Below, in pieces: positions 1 through 7,724 of a DNA stretch of 64,000 nucleotides. The notes beneath the pieces were generated by a model. That model made no database searches. It saw only the letters and a list, made by a program, of their open reading frames with translations, and was not told the origin of the DNA. Source of the DNA: Microbacterium atlanticum (GTDB lineage Bacteria; Actinomycetota; Actinomycetes; Actinomycetales; Microbacteriaceae); assembly GCF_015277815.1 (NCBI RefSeq), contig NZ_CP063813.1, positions 3,648,989 to 3,712,988 of the forward strand, given 5' to 3'. The translations under genes and the position numbers were made by a program. Position 1 is the first letter of the stretch. The number at the start of each line of letters is the position of its first letter.

Positions 1-928
1 GGATGGGCTGGGCGATACCGTCGATCGTCGCAGTGCCGATCCCGGCCTCGAGGTCGGCGAGGTCGACCCGTACGACGACCGTCGCGGTCGGTCCCGTCGG
101 GACCTCCGCACAGCCGATCGCGTGCCGGCAGAGGTCGGCGAGCGCGTCGGCCTGCATCTGCCGCACCGAGCGCTGATCCCGCTCGCCCGCCTCCGCGTGC
201 TCGTTGCGGCGGAGCGCATCGCCGACGAGCACATCGATCACCGCCTTCACCGGCGCCCCGGTCTCGGGGTCGAGCTTTCCGGTGATGACGAGCATCCCAT
301 CCCGCTCCTGCATCTGAAGAGCGCGTTCGGACCGCAGCGCGTCGTGACGGGGTTCGACGCCGTCCGGATCGAGGTGGGCTTCGGCGCGGGCGAGAAGCTT
401 CCCCAGCTCGTCCGCACGAAGCGCCGGCAGGAGCCCGACGAGCTCGCGTTCCGCCTCGTCGAGCCGTGCCGGATCGACGCGGATCGCCAGCCGATCGAGG
501 AGGGTGACGATCGCCGAGGCCGGCGTCATGCCGATGCGCCCCGCTGCGATCGCCGCCGCGATGTGCGGGTGCTTGGCCGGGAGCGGCTCGCCGGTGAGGG
601 AGACCCGCGGAGCCGTCGCCTCGCCGACCTGCACCATGCGCACCGCCTCGCCGACACTGGTGCCGGCCGTGGTCGAGATGAGCACGGCCGGCGTGGTGAA
701 TCCCTGCTTCTTGGCGAGGGAGTCCTTGCCGAGCTCGCGCCGGGACTGGCGCGAGATCTCCGCGGCCACCGACGCGAACGCCGCGTCGACGCGTCGCTTC
801 AGCGCCCCGAACGCCTGGTTGACCGCGACCAGCTCAGCGGGTGAGAGCGAGCCGGCGGGCCGATGGCCCCCGGCTGCGGCGAGGACTCGCAGCGCCTCTT
901 CGATGCCGTTGAGCGGGTTCGCCTCCAT
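1..928 (-). CDS. DUF222 (13E12-type) protein, 3' part missing at window edge
   Basis: The reading frame opens with ATG at 928 and stays open for 309 codons to the window edge, so the C-terminus is not visible. The visible part is a charged, mainly helical Ala/Arg/Glu-rich protein starting MEANPLNGIEEALRVLAAAG, with the DUF222-like stretches VAAEISRQSRRELGKDSLA and SVGEAVRMVQVGEATAPR. Proteins of this actinobacterial family (the 13E12 repeat family) usually carry an HNH nuclease motif at the C-terminus, which would lie left of base 1. They occur in many near-copies per genome and their role is unknown. The family call rests on overall pattern; the HNH domain is inferred, not seen. Confidence 0.7.
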   Translation of the reverse strand, partial: MEANPLNGIEEALRVLAAAGGHRPAGSLSPAELVAVNQAFGALKRRVDAAFASVAAEISRQSRRELGKDSLAKKQGFTTPAVLISTTAGTSVGEAVRMVQVGEATAPRVSLTGEPLPAKHPHIAAAIAAGRIGMTPASAIVTLLDRLAIRVDPARLDEAERELVGLLPALRADELGKLLARAEAHLDPDGVEPRHDALRSERALQMQERDGMLVITGKLDPETGAPVKAVIDVLVGDALRRNEHAEAGERDQRSVRQMQADALADLCRHAIGCAEVPTGPTATVVVRVDLADLEAGIGTATIDGIAQPI

Positions 929-992
929 GCCTCGACCTTAGAACATACCTACGACATTCGCCCGCCTGGTGCGCCGACTCGGTTTCCGGCGG

Positions 993-1670
993 TCAGAGCG
1001 CCTCGGCGGCCTCGCGCGCGCCCCGACCCCACCGGAACGCCGACACCGTCGGGTCGCCGGGGATCCAGTAGCGCCACGGAAAGCGCGCGGTCCCCGCGAT
1101 CCCCGCCACCCCGACGCGGGGGCCCGACGCGATGTCGGCCAGGGGTTCGGCGAGCAGCTCCAGCCGTGCCCGCGCTCCGTGCCGCGGCTCAGCGGTGATC
1201 GCATCGATGCCGTCGTGGTGCGGATGCCGCAACCCCACCGCGTCGCCGAACCGGCCGGGCCCGCGGGCCAGGTCGCGCGCCGTGCGAGCGGCGGGGCGGC
1301 GGCGCGACGCGGCATCCGTCCCCTCGATCACCTCACCGGCGCGCAGGAGCACACCGCCGGCGATGCCGTCGGGCCCGCACACCACGTTCACGCAGGAGTG
1401 GATGCCGTGGCTGAGGTACACGTACAGGTGACCCGGCTCGCCCCACATCGTGGCGTTGCGGGCGGTGGGTCCCATGCGGGCGTGGGATCCGGGATCGGGC
1501 ACCGGGCCGGTCCCGCGGCCGTGGTACGCCTCGGTCTCGGTGATCCTCACGGCGACCGTCTCGCCGTCGACGACGGTCTCGAGCCGGGCGCCGAGGAGCC
1601 GCGGCGCCACCTCGGCGGGGAGGCCCTGCAGGTCGGCCCGGGTCGCCGCGCGCCACCCGTCCCTCGCCAT
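993..1670 (-). CDS. mpg: DNA-3-methyladenine glycosylase (AAG/MPG family)
   Basis: Base-excision repair enzyme that removes alkylated purines. The 225-residue length fits bacterial family members. The catalytic-region motif ETEAYHG is at residues 45-51, where the Glu activates water, and the conserved ARNATMWGEPGHLYVYL block is at about 70-86. The C-terminal half holds the RGPGRFGDAVGL stretch typical of the fold. It starts at ATG 1670. It is separated by short gaps from the DUF222 gene downstream and the propeller protein upstream, with no sign of a shared function. No catalytic residue appears to be missing. Confidence 0.9.
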   Translation of the reverse strand: MARDGWRAATRADLQGLPAEVAPRLLGARLETVVDGETVAVRITETEAYHGRGTGPVPDPGSHARMGPTARNATMWGEPGHLYVYLSHGIHSCVNVVCGPDGIAGGVLLRAGEVIEGTDAASRRRPAARTARDLARGPGRFGDAVGLRHPHHDGIDAITAEPRHGARARLELLAEPLADIASGPRVGVAGIAGTARFPWRYWIPGDPTVSAFRWGRGAREAAEAL

Positions 1671-1718
1671 GCGTGCGAGTCTACGTCGGCCCGACGGCGT
1701 GCCCCTCTGCGCCAGCGG

Positions 1719-3143
1719 TCAGAGCGGGGGCACCTGGCACCACGAGATCGATGCCCCGTGGAGCGCGACCACCTCTTCGCCGTCGGCGACCTCGAGGATG
1801 CGGGTCTCCGGACGCTCGGGAAGCGGGAGCCGGTAGGTGTCGTACGGGTTGGTGACGGCATCCGGCGCCGTCATCACCGCGAGATACCGCGCGCTCGGCG
1901 AGACGCAGACCTGGATGACGGCATCGGTCTCGCGAAGCTCGGTCAGGGTGCGCGTGGCGCCGTCGGCACCGACGTGCGCGATCGAGGTGCGGCCGGTGGG
2001 CACCTCGTCCTCGAGCACCGCTGCGGTGCGGATGGTCGAGCCGTCGGGGAGCGGGGTCACCGACGTCGTGCCCCCGAGGTCGAGCTCGGGCGTCACGAGT
2101 GGCTCCTCGGCCGCGTCGGTGAGATCGATCACCACGGGCTGCTCGAGGCGGTCGACGACGGCCTCGCTCGATCCGCGCGCGATGCCGTCGATGCCGATCG
2201 CGGCGCCGAGGGCCGTCGCAGCGCCGGCGTCGGCGCCCGAGCCGGTCAGCAGCAGCGACCCGTCGAACGACATCAGGAGGATGCTGTCGGTGTCGGGGAC
2301 GAACCGCCACTCCGCGACCCGCGGGTCGGAGCCGGCGACCACGATCTCCCGCGGCTCCGCGTCGGGGTCGCCGAGCGAGGCGGTGAACAGCCGGCTCTCG
2401 CGGCCGGAGTCGGCGTCGAGCTCGGCATCCGAGAAGGTGTACCCGATGCGCTCGCCCCGGTCGGCGCTCTGCAGGTTGGAGATGAATCCGTCGCCGGGGA
2501 GGGGGAGCTCGCGCCCGTCCTCCCCGTCGAGGTCGGTGACGATGAGGCCCGCCTGGTCGTCGTCGGTGCGCACCGACACGACGAGGTGCTCGCCGGTCGC
2601 GCGGAAGTCCTCGATGTGCGCGTGGCGGAACACCGGCACCGCGTTCTGCCCGGTGAGGTCGGTGCGGTAGATCATGTCGCCGTCGTCGGTCCCGCGCTGC
2701 AGCAGGAACATCTCGGCCGGCGGCGTGCGGAAGGTCTCGCTGATGGTGCCGGTCGGTCCGCCGCCGAGCGAGGCGACGTCGTCGATCGTGACGGTGTACT
2801 CGGTGTCGTCCCACAGCGGCAGCGTGAAGCGCACACCGACGCTGCGGCCGGACGTGTCGACCTCGAACGGCGTCTCGGGCCTGATCGTGACCTGCTCGGG
2901 GTCGACCTCGGCGAGGGACTGCGTCGTGGTGACGATGAGCCGGGATCCGGATGCCGCGGCCGCCGCCTCCGGATCCACCGAGACCTCCGTCACGCGAGGC
3001 CCCTGGGCGACGCTGGCCGCCGCGCCGGCGAGTCCGAAGACCGCGAGCAGGCCGACGACCACGGCGAACATCCCGACGAACGCGCGGCTGCGGCGGTGCT
3101 GCGACTGCGCACGCCGGGTGCGGGGGCCCGGCTCAGTACTCAT
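1719..3143 (-). CDS. Secreted or membrane-anchored protein with Ig-like domain and beta-propeller-like repeats
   Basis: A 474-residue protein with a basic N-terminus and one hydrophobic segment at about residues 21-45, which is a signal anchor or signal peptide. The next ~90 residues resemble a bacterial Ig-like fold (TVTIDDVASLGGGPTGT, then ETFRTPPAE). The rest alternates short strands with DG/GD turns (LIVTDLDGEDGRELPLPG), as in TolB/WD-type propellers. The start ATG lies inside the last codons of the TIGR03943 gene (11-bp overlap), so it is probably translated from the same message as the zinc genes. Function is unknown. A role in sensing or binding outside the membrane is only inferred. 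Confidence 0.65.
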   Translation of the reverse strand: MSTEPGPRTRRAQSQHRRSRAFVGMFAVVVGLLAVFGLAGAAASVAQGPRVTEVSVDPEAAAAASGSRLIVTTTQSLAEVDPEQVTIRPETPFEVDTSGRSVGVRFTLPLWDDTEYTVTIDDVASLGGGPTGTISETFRTPPAEMFLLQRGTDDGDMIYRTDLTGQNAVPVFRHAHIEDFRATGEHLVVSVRTDDDQAGLIVTDLDGEDGRELPLPGDGFISNLQSADRGERIGYTFSDAELDADSGRESRLFTASLGDPDAEPREIVVAGSDPRVAEWRFVPDTDSILLMSFDGSLLLTGSGADAGAATALGAAIGIDGIARGSSEAVVDRLEQPVVIDLTDAAEEPLVTPELDLGGTTSVTPLPDGSTIRTAAVLEDEVPTGRTSIAHVGADGATRTLTELRETDAVIQVCVSPSARYLAVMTAPDAVTNPYDTYRLPLPERPETRILEVADGEEVVALHGASISWCQVPPL

Positions 3144-4191
3144 ACGGGTCCTCCGGCTCCGCGATCTCCTCGACCTCGGCGGCGTCGACCACGAGCCGCC
3201 CGTCGGACGAGGAGCGCACCGTGCCGGTGATCGTGACCCACTGGCCGGTGCCGGGGGTGGAGGCGTCGGCGACCACCGGGAGGCTCGCCGGCTGCGCGTC
3301 GATCACGCAGTGCGTGATCACGAGGCGCGTGAGGTCGAAGACCCCGTCCTCGCCGGGTGTGACGAAGCCGGTGAGTTCGACCGGCTCGCCGTCGAAGGTC
3401 TCGGGGTTCGTGGCGGTGGCGAACACCGTCGCCCACTCGCCCACGCCAAACGAGGCGGTGTCGCCGGTGGAGGCGAGCTGCACCGTGTCGGCGCCGCCGA
3501 ACAGCGGCGTGGCGCCGACGTCGCGCGACATCGCGAGCTCGGCGCTCAGCGACGCGGGCGGCAGCACGAGGGTCAGCACGACGACGCCGGACGCCGCGAT
3601 GCCCCCGGCGAGCGTCGCCGCGACCGCGAGGGGGTGGCTGCGGCGGACGTGGTCCTCGTGCTCCCGCTCGCGCTCGCGCTCGTGCTCGTGCTCCTGCGCG
3701 CGCCCGCGCTCCTGTGCGCGCCCGCGCTCCCGCTCCCGCCCTCGGTCCTCCTCCCGGTCACCGCGAGTCGCCAAGACACGCCGGAGAGCCGGGCCCTCGC
3801 CCGGCGTGTCTTGGCGAGTCGAGGGGAAGCCGTGGGCCGCGTGGGGCGCGGACGGGCTGGGGGCGCGGGCGTGACCGCGGACGTGGTCGTCGCCGCGGTG
3901 GCGGAGGAAGAGGGTCGAGATCTCGGACTCGTCCTCGTGCGGACGACGGGAGGACCCGCCAGCCTCCCCGTGGTCGTGGCCGTGGTCGGCCTCGGCGCCG
4001 AGCGGGAGGGCGAACGACGCCACCGCCCCCGCCAGCACGACCACCGCCATCGACACCGCGAACCACGTCGAGTCCGGGTTGATGTACAGCCCGAGCCGAC
4101 CCGTTATCGCGAGCGAGATCGTGACGACCGCGAGCACCGCGGCGAGCCCGACGCCCAGCCATCGTGTGCCGATCCACTCCGCCTTACGCAA
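3133..4191 (-). CDS. TIGR03943-family partner protein of an ArsP/YraQ-type permease
   Basis: A 352-residue protein with two N-terminal membrane helices (about 10-30 and 41-62), a long charged linker, a third helix near 190-212 and an extracytoplasmic C-terminal domain (FDLTRLVITHCVIDAQPASL). This layout matches the TIGR03943/YcgQ family, which is almost always encoded beside a DUF318 permease, as here. The linker has a His/Asp stretch (DHGHDHGE) that could bind metal, then a low-complexity Arg/Glu/His tract, and it contains a palindromic repeat insertion. The best start is TTG 4191, overlapping the permease stop by 8 bp; no better start or ribosome site is visible. Likely co-regulated with the zinc uptake genes. 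Confidence 0.8.
   Translation of the reverse strand: MRKAEWIGTRWLGVGLAAVLAVVTISLAITGRLGLYINPDSTWFAVSMAVVVLAGAVASFALPLGAEADHGHDHGEAGGSSRRPHEDESEISTLFLRHRGDDHVRGHARAPSPSAPHAAHGFPSTRQDTPGEGPALRRVLATRGDREEDRGRERERGRAQERGRAQEHEHEREREREHEDHVRRSHPLAVAATLAGGIAASGVVVLTLVLPPASLSAELAMSRDVGATPLFGGADTVQLASTGDTASFGVGEWATVFATATNPETFDGEPVELTGFVTPGEDGVFDLTRLVITHCVIDAQPASLPVVADASTPGTGQWVTITGTVRSSSDGRLVVDAAEVEEIAEPEDPYEY
3768..3817. repeat. Palindromic element inserted in frame in the TIGR03943 gene
   Basis: Perfect 17-bp inverted arms, tcgccaagacacgccgg at 3768-3784 and its complement at 3801-3817, separated by 16 bp. The element adds codons reading roughly STRQDTPGEGPALRRVLATR to the charged linker without breaking the frame. 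It lies beside an imperfect microsatellite at about 3655-3745 (units like cgctcg/cgtgct) that encodes the RE/HE-rich tract. This looks like a mobile REP-like palindrome that landed in a tolerant linker. Confidence 0.75.
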
Positions 4192-5272
4192 GGAGGTTCA
4201 CCGCCGTCCCGATCGCGAAGGCCGCAAGCACCACCACGATCACGATCCCGCCGAGGGTGCGCCACGTGAACGTGGTGCGCAGCAGGGCGAGCATCTTCAC
4301 GTCGACGATCGGCCCCACCAGCAGGAACGCGACGATCGAGCCCGGTGTGAAGGTCGAGGCGAACGACAGCGCGAAGAACGCGTCGACGTTGGAGCAGATG
4401 GACACCACCATCGCCAGCGCCATCATCGCCATGATCGACAGCGCGGGGTTCGCGCCGATCGCGAGGAGCGACTCGCGGGGGATGAGCACCTGCACAGCCC
4501 CGGCGAGGGCGGAGCCGATGACGAGCGCCGGCATCACCGCCCGAAGCTCGATGACGAACTGCGCCAGTGTGCGGCGCCACTTCCCGCCGGGCTCGTGCAG
4601 CACCAGTTCGCAGGTGTCGCGGAAGCGGTCGGTGAGCAAGGCATCGGGTGACGGATGCCGCGAATACAGCCATCCGATGAGGTTGGCGATCGCGTACCCG
4701 CCCAAGAGCCGCGCGACCAGGATGCCGTCGCTGAAGCCGAAGGCCTGGTGCGTGGTGATGATGACGATCGGGTTCACGATCGGCGCCGCGATGAGGAACG
4801 TCAGCGTCTCGGGCACCGAGAAGCCGCGCATCAGGAGCCCCCGGGCGAACGGCACGTTGCCGCACTCGCACACCGGCACCACCATGCCGAGGAGCGACAG
4901 CACGGCCCGGCGGGCCCACGCGCGGCGCGGCATCCACCGCTCGATCACTCCCGGCGGCACCCACACCTGCACGACGATCGACAGCACCACCCCGAGCGCC
5001 ACGAACGGCAGCGACTCGATGAGCACGCTGATGGCGAGCGTCAGTCCGTCCTGCGCGCGGGTGGGGAGGGGCGCGGGGAACAGCGTCGGGGCGAGCCAGT
5101 CGATGAGGAACAGCCCCGCGACGACGGCGAGGCCCACGCCGATCCACAGCAGGGCGCGCGCTTGCGGCGTCGGCTCCAGGCGGGCGGTCGCCGGCGTGCG
5201 ACGCGGGTCGGGCGTGCGGGCCGGGCGCTGCGACGCCCGGGTCTGAGGATCAGTCCGCGTCACGCTGCGCAT
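4184..5272 (-). CDS. ArsP/YraQ-type permease (DUF318 family)
   Basis: Integral membrane permease of about 362 residues with eight or more hydrophobic segments. The family signature VPVCECGNVPFARGL is seen, with CECGN near residue 135, followed by AAPIVNPIVI and a second-half block NVDAFFALSFAS. Family members include ArsP, an organoarsenical exporter, and YcgR-type permeases of unknown substrate. The ATG at 5272 is chosen; it lies inside the end of zur, so translation is probably coupled. A GTG at 5263 is an alternative. The position between zur and TIGR03943 suggests a zinc-related job, but the substrate is not shown by the sequence. Confidence 0.85.
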   Translation of the reverse strand: MRSVTRTDPQTRASQRPARTPDPRRTPATARLEPTPQARALLWIGVGLAVVAGLFLIDWLAPTLFPAPLPTRAQDGLTLAISVLIESLPFVALGVVLSIVVQVWVPPGVIERWMPRRAWARRAVLSLLGMVVPVCECGNVPFARGLLMRGFSVPETLTFLIAAPIVNPIVIITTHQAFGFSDGILVARLLGGYAIANLIGWLYSRHPSPDALLTDRFRDTCELVLHEPGGKWRRTLAQFVIELRAVMPALVIGSALAGAVQVLIPRESLLAIGANPALSIMAMMALAMVVSICSNVDAFFALSFASTFTPGSIVAFLLVGPIVDVKMLALLRTTFTWRTLGGIVIVVVLAAFAIGTAVNLLA

Positions 5273-5663
5273 CCCGGGCGGCGGCGCACGACCCGCAGAG
5301 CCCGAAGATGTCGACGACATGCTCGGCGTCGCGGAACCCGTGGCGCTCTGCGGTGCTCTTCGCCCACTGCTCGACGTCGGTCGCCTCGATCTCGACGGTC
5401 AGCCCGCAGGAGCGGCAGATCAGGTGGTGATGGTGGCCGGTGCTGGTGCAGGCACGGTAGAGCGCTTCGCCCTCGGGGCTCTGGAGCGAGTCCGCCTCCC
5501 CTTGGGCCGCGAGACCGGCGAGCGCGCGATAGACCGTGGCGAGTCCGATGCCGGTGTTCTCGCCGCGGAGGGTCGCGTGCAGCGACTGTGCGCTGACGAA
5601 TCCGCGGGCGTCGGAGAGCGCTTCGCGCACGCGTTCGCGCTGCCACGTGTTGCGCTGGGCCAT
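5250..5663 (-). CDS. zur: Fur-family zinc uptake regulator
   Basis: A 137-residue Fur-family repressor starting at ATG 5663 (MAQRNTWQRERVREAL). The N-terminal winged helix includes GIGLATVYRALAGL at about 38-52. Metal and dimer residues are visible: the HHHH run at 77-80, the CxxC pair Cys83/Cys86, and a second CxxC at Cys123/Cys126 (GLCGSC) that would hold the structural zinc. The GHHHHLICRSCG signature and the location in a znuABC operon favour Zur over Fur or PerR. It should repress the operon by binding the operator at 8751-8767. A longer upstream reading exists but only translates the 84-bp repeats, so it was rejected. Confidence 0.9.
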   Translation of the reverse strand: MAQRNTWQRERVREALSDARGFVSAQSLHATLRGENTGIGLATVYRALAGLAAQGEADSLQSPEGEALYRACTSTGHHHHLICRSCGLTVEIEATDVEQWAKSTAERHGFRDAEHVVDIFGLCGSCAAARDAQRDAD

Positions 5664-5722
5664 GGGTTCGAGTCTACCGAGGGGCCCTGAGCGGGAGCCG
5701 GGTGCGGTCACCGCGCGGGCGT

Positions 5723-5961
5723 CCCGTTCAGGTGGCGCAACACGCGGCATCGCGGCATCCGTCACCGCGTGTCGTGACGTGCGAACACCCGAGCACCGCG
5801 ACCGGTCCCGTTCAGGTGGCGCAACACGCGGCATCGCGGCATCCGTCACCGCGTGTCGTGACATGCGAACGCGCGAGCACCGCGACCGGGCCCGTTCAGG
5901 TGGCGCAACACGCGGCATCGCGGCATCCGTCACCGCGTGTCGTGACATGCGAACGCGCGAG
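5723..5961. repeat. Three tandem 84-bp repeats between znuB and zur
   Basis: Units begin with cccgttcagg at 5723, 5807 and 5891, an exact 84-bp period. The third copy decays after about 70 bp into further gcgcgagatcg-type repeats up to about 6015. Each unit holds inverted 8-bp arms acacgcgg and ccgcgtgt that could fold, and two copies of the GGCATC word. The gap from 5664 to 6024 contains no credible gene; the repeats are its only structure. They may act as a transcription attenuator between znuB and zur, but this is inference. Confidence 0.85.
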
Positions 5962-6024
5962 ATCGCGCGAGGGCGCCTGAGGACGCGCGAGATCGCGCGA
6001 GATCGCACGAGGGCGGCCGAAGGG

Positions 6025-6900
6025 TCACCGGGCAACAGTCTCCACGGCCCGCGTGACGCGGTCGCGCCGCGCGCCGGCCACGCGGCACACGACGTAGATG
6101 ACGAACGAGATGGTGGTGATGTACGGGCTCACGGGCAGCGTTCCCATGATCGCCAGCAGGATGCCTCCCACCGCCGAGACGAAGCCGAACAGCGCCGCCA
6201 GCAGCGGCACCGACACCGGTCCGGCGACGATCCGCATCGCCGCCGCTGCCGGCGTCACGAGCAGCGCCATCACCAGCAGGGCGCCGATGATGTGCACCGC
6301 CACGGCCACGATGAGCCCCAGCAGCAGCATGAAGCCGAGCGACACGGCCGTCGTCGGCACCCCCCGCGCGGCGGCGGACTGCGGGTCGAGCGAGTCGAAT
6401 CGCAGCGGCCGCCAGATGAGCAGCAGGCCGAGCAGCACGACGGCTCCGATCCCGATGAGCCAGCCCAGCTGCCCGGTCTGCACCGAGACGATCTGTCCGG
6501 TGAGCAGGCTGAAGCGGTTCGCGCTGCGCCCGTCGTACAGCGAGAGGAACAGGATGCCGAGCCCGAGCCCGAACGGCATCAGCACGCCGATGATCGAGTT
6601 GCGGTCGCGCGCCCTGGCGCCCAGGACGCCGATGAGGGCCGCGGCGATGAGCGATCCGACGATGGACCCCGTCACCACGTCCCACCCGATGAGGAGGGCC
6701 GCCGCCGCACCGGCGAACGACAGCTCGCTGATGCCGTGTACGGCGAACGCCATGTCGCGCTGCATCACGAAGACGCCGATGAGCCCGCCGACGAGGCCCA
6801 GCACGGCACCCGCCCAGACCGAGTTCGACACCAGCGCGAGGATCTCGCCGTAGACCGGCAGACCCCCGAACATCGCGTCCGCGACGTCGCCCCAGTTCAT
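6025..6900 (-). CDS. znuB: Zinc ABC transporter membrane subunit
   Basis: A 291-residue ABC-3 family permease with about eight hydrophobic segments (for example LALVSNSVWAGAVLGLVGGL near the N-terminus) and the family block AVHGISELSFAGAAAALL. It forms the channel for zinc imported by ZnuA/ZnuC. The ATG at 6900 overlaps the znuC stop (ATGA), so the two subunits are translationally coupled. It is followed by a 361-bp repeat-filled gap before zur on the same strand. Substrate zinc is inferred from the neighbouring Zur and the Zur box; manganese is the main alternative for this family. Confidence 0.9.
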   Translation of the reverse strand: MNWGDVADAMFGGLPVYGEILALVSNSVWAGAVLGLVGGLIGVFVMQRDMAFAVHGISELSFAGAAAALLIGWDVVTGSIVGSLIAAALIGVLGARARDRNSIIGVLMPFGLGLGILFLSLYDGRSANRFSLLTGQIVSVQTGQLGWLIGIGAVVLLGLLLIWRPLRFDSLDPQSAAARGVPTTAVSLGFMLLLGLIVAVAVHIIGALLVMALLVTPAAAAMRIVAGPVSVPLLAALFGFVSAVGGILLAIMGTLPVSPYITTISFVIYVVCRVAGARRDRVTRAVETVAR

Positions 6901-7724
6901 GCGTGCGCCTCGTCGTGGTGGTGGTGGGATGCCTCGGCATCGGGCGCGCCGACCACCACGAGCCGGTCGCCCGCCCGCAGCACGAACACGTGCGCGCCGT
7001 AGAGCGCTGTGAGGACGTCCGAGCGGAGCACCTCCTGCGGCGTGCCGAGGGTGAACCGCCCGTTCGCGATGTACAGGATGCGGTCGACCTTTCCCAGCAG
7101 CGGGTTGATGTCGTGCGTGACCAGCAGCACCGCGGCATCCTTCTCCCGGCGGTGGCGGTCGATCAGACCGATCACCGCCTGCTGGTTGGCGAGGTCGAGG
7201 CTCGTGAGCGGCTCGTCGCACAGCAGGAGCCGCGGGTCGTCGGCGAGCGCCTGCCCGGCGCGCAGCCGCTGCTGCTCGCCGCCGGAGAGCAGGCCGATGG
7301 GCCGGTCGGCGAAATCGCCGGCGCCGACGGCGTCGATGAGCGCGTCGACGCGGGCCCGCTCGCCACGGCGGGGGAAGGGCAGGCCGAACCGGTGGCCGTC
7401 GACGCCGAGGGTGACGAGGTCGCGTCCGCGCAGCGAGGTGTCGCGCGGCAGCGGACGCGCCTGCGGGATGTAGCCGATGCGTCGGTTCCCCCGCCGCTGC
7501 ACCGGCGACCCGTCGACGGTGATGTCGCCGCGCGAGAGCGGCTCCAGGCCGAGGATGGCACGCAGCAGCGTCGTCTTGCCCGAGCCGCTCGGCCCGAGCA
7601 CCGCCACGAGCTCGCCCTCGTGGACGTCGAGGTCCAGGCCCGACCACAGCTCGCGATCGCCGCGCTGCAGAGCGGCGTCGCGAATGCTGATCACGACGGG
7701 AGCGCCCGGCGAGGCGGGGCTCAC
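6897..7724 (-). CDS. znuC: Zinc ABC transporter ATP-binding subunit
   Basis: A 275-residue ABC ATPase powering zinc import. Walker A GPSGSGKT is at residues 44-51, the signature LSGGEQ at 146-151 and Walker B LLLCDEP at 166-172, followed by the H-loop VTHD. The C-terminus ends in a His-rich tail (SHHHHDEAHA), which could bind metal. The GTG start at 7724 overlaps the znuA stop (GTGA) and gives a standard-length protein; the longer reading upstream runs inside znuA and is rejected. Confidence 0.92.
   Translation of the reverse strand: MSPASPGAPVVISIRDAALQRGDRELWSGLDLDVHEGELVAVLGPSGSGKTTLLRAILGLEPLSRGDITVDGSPVQRRGNRRIGYIPQARPLPRDTSLRGRDLVTLGVDGHRFGLPFPRRGERARVDALIDAVGAGDFADRPIGLLSGGEQQRLRAGQALADDPRLLLCDEPLTSLDLANQQAVIGLIDRHRREKDAAVLLVTHDINPLLGKVDRILYIANGRFTLGTPQEVLRSDVLTALYGAHVFVLRAGDRLVVVGAPDAEASHHHHDEAHA

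Noticed and set aside
969..3230. Long plus-strand frame opposite mpg and the propeller gene
   Set aside because: Antisense shadow; the minus-strand products have clear motifs and a signal anchor.
5664..6035. N-terminal extension of Zur
   Set aside because: It only translates the tandem repeats (repeated RMSRHAVTDAAMPRVAPPER blocks), and the normal Fur-family N-terminus begins at ATG 5663.
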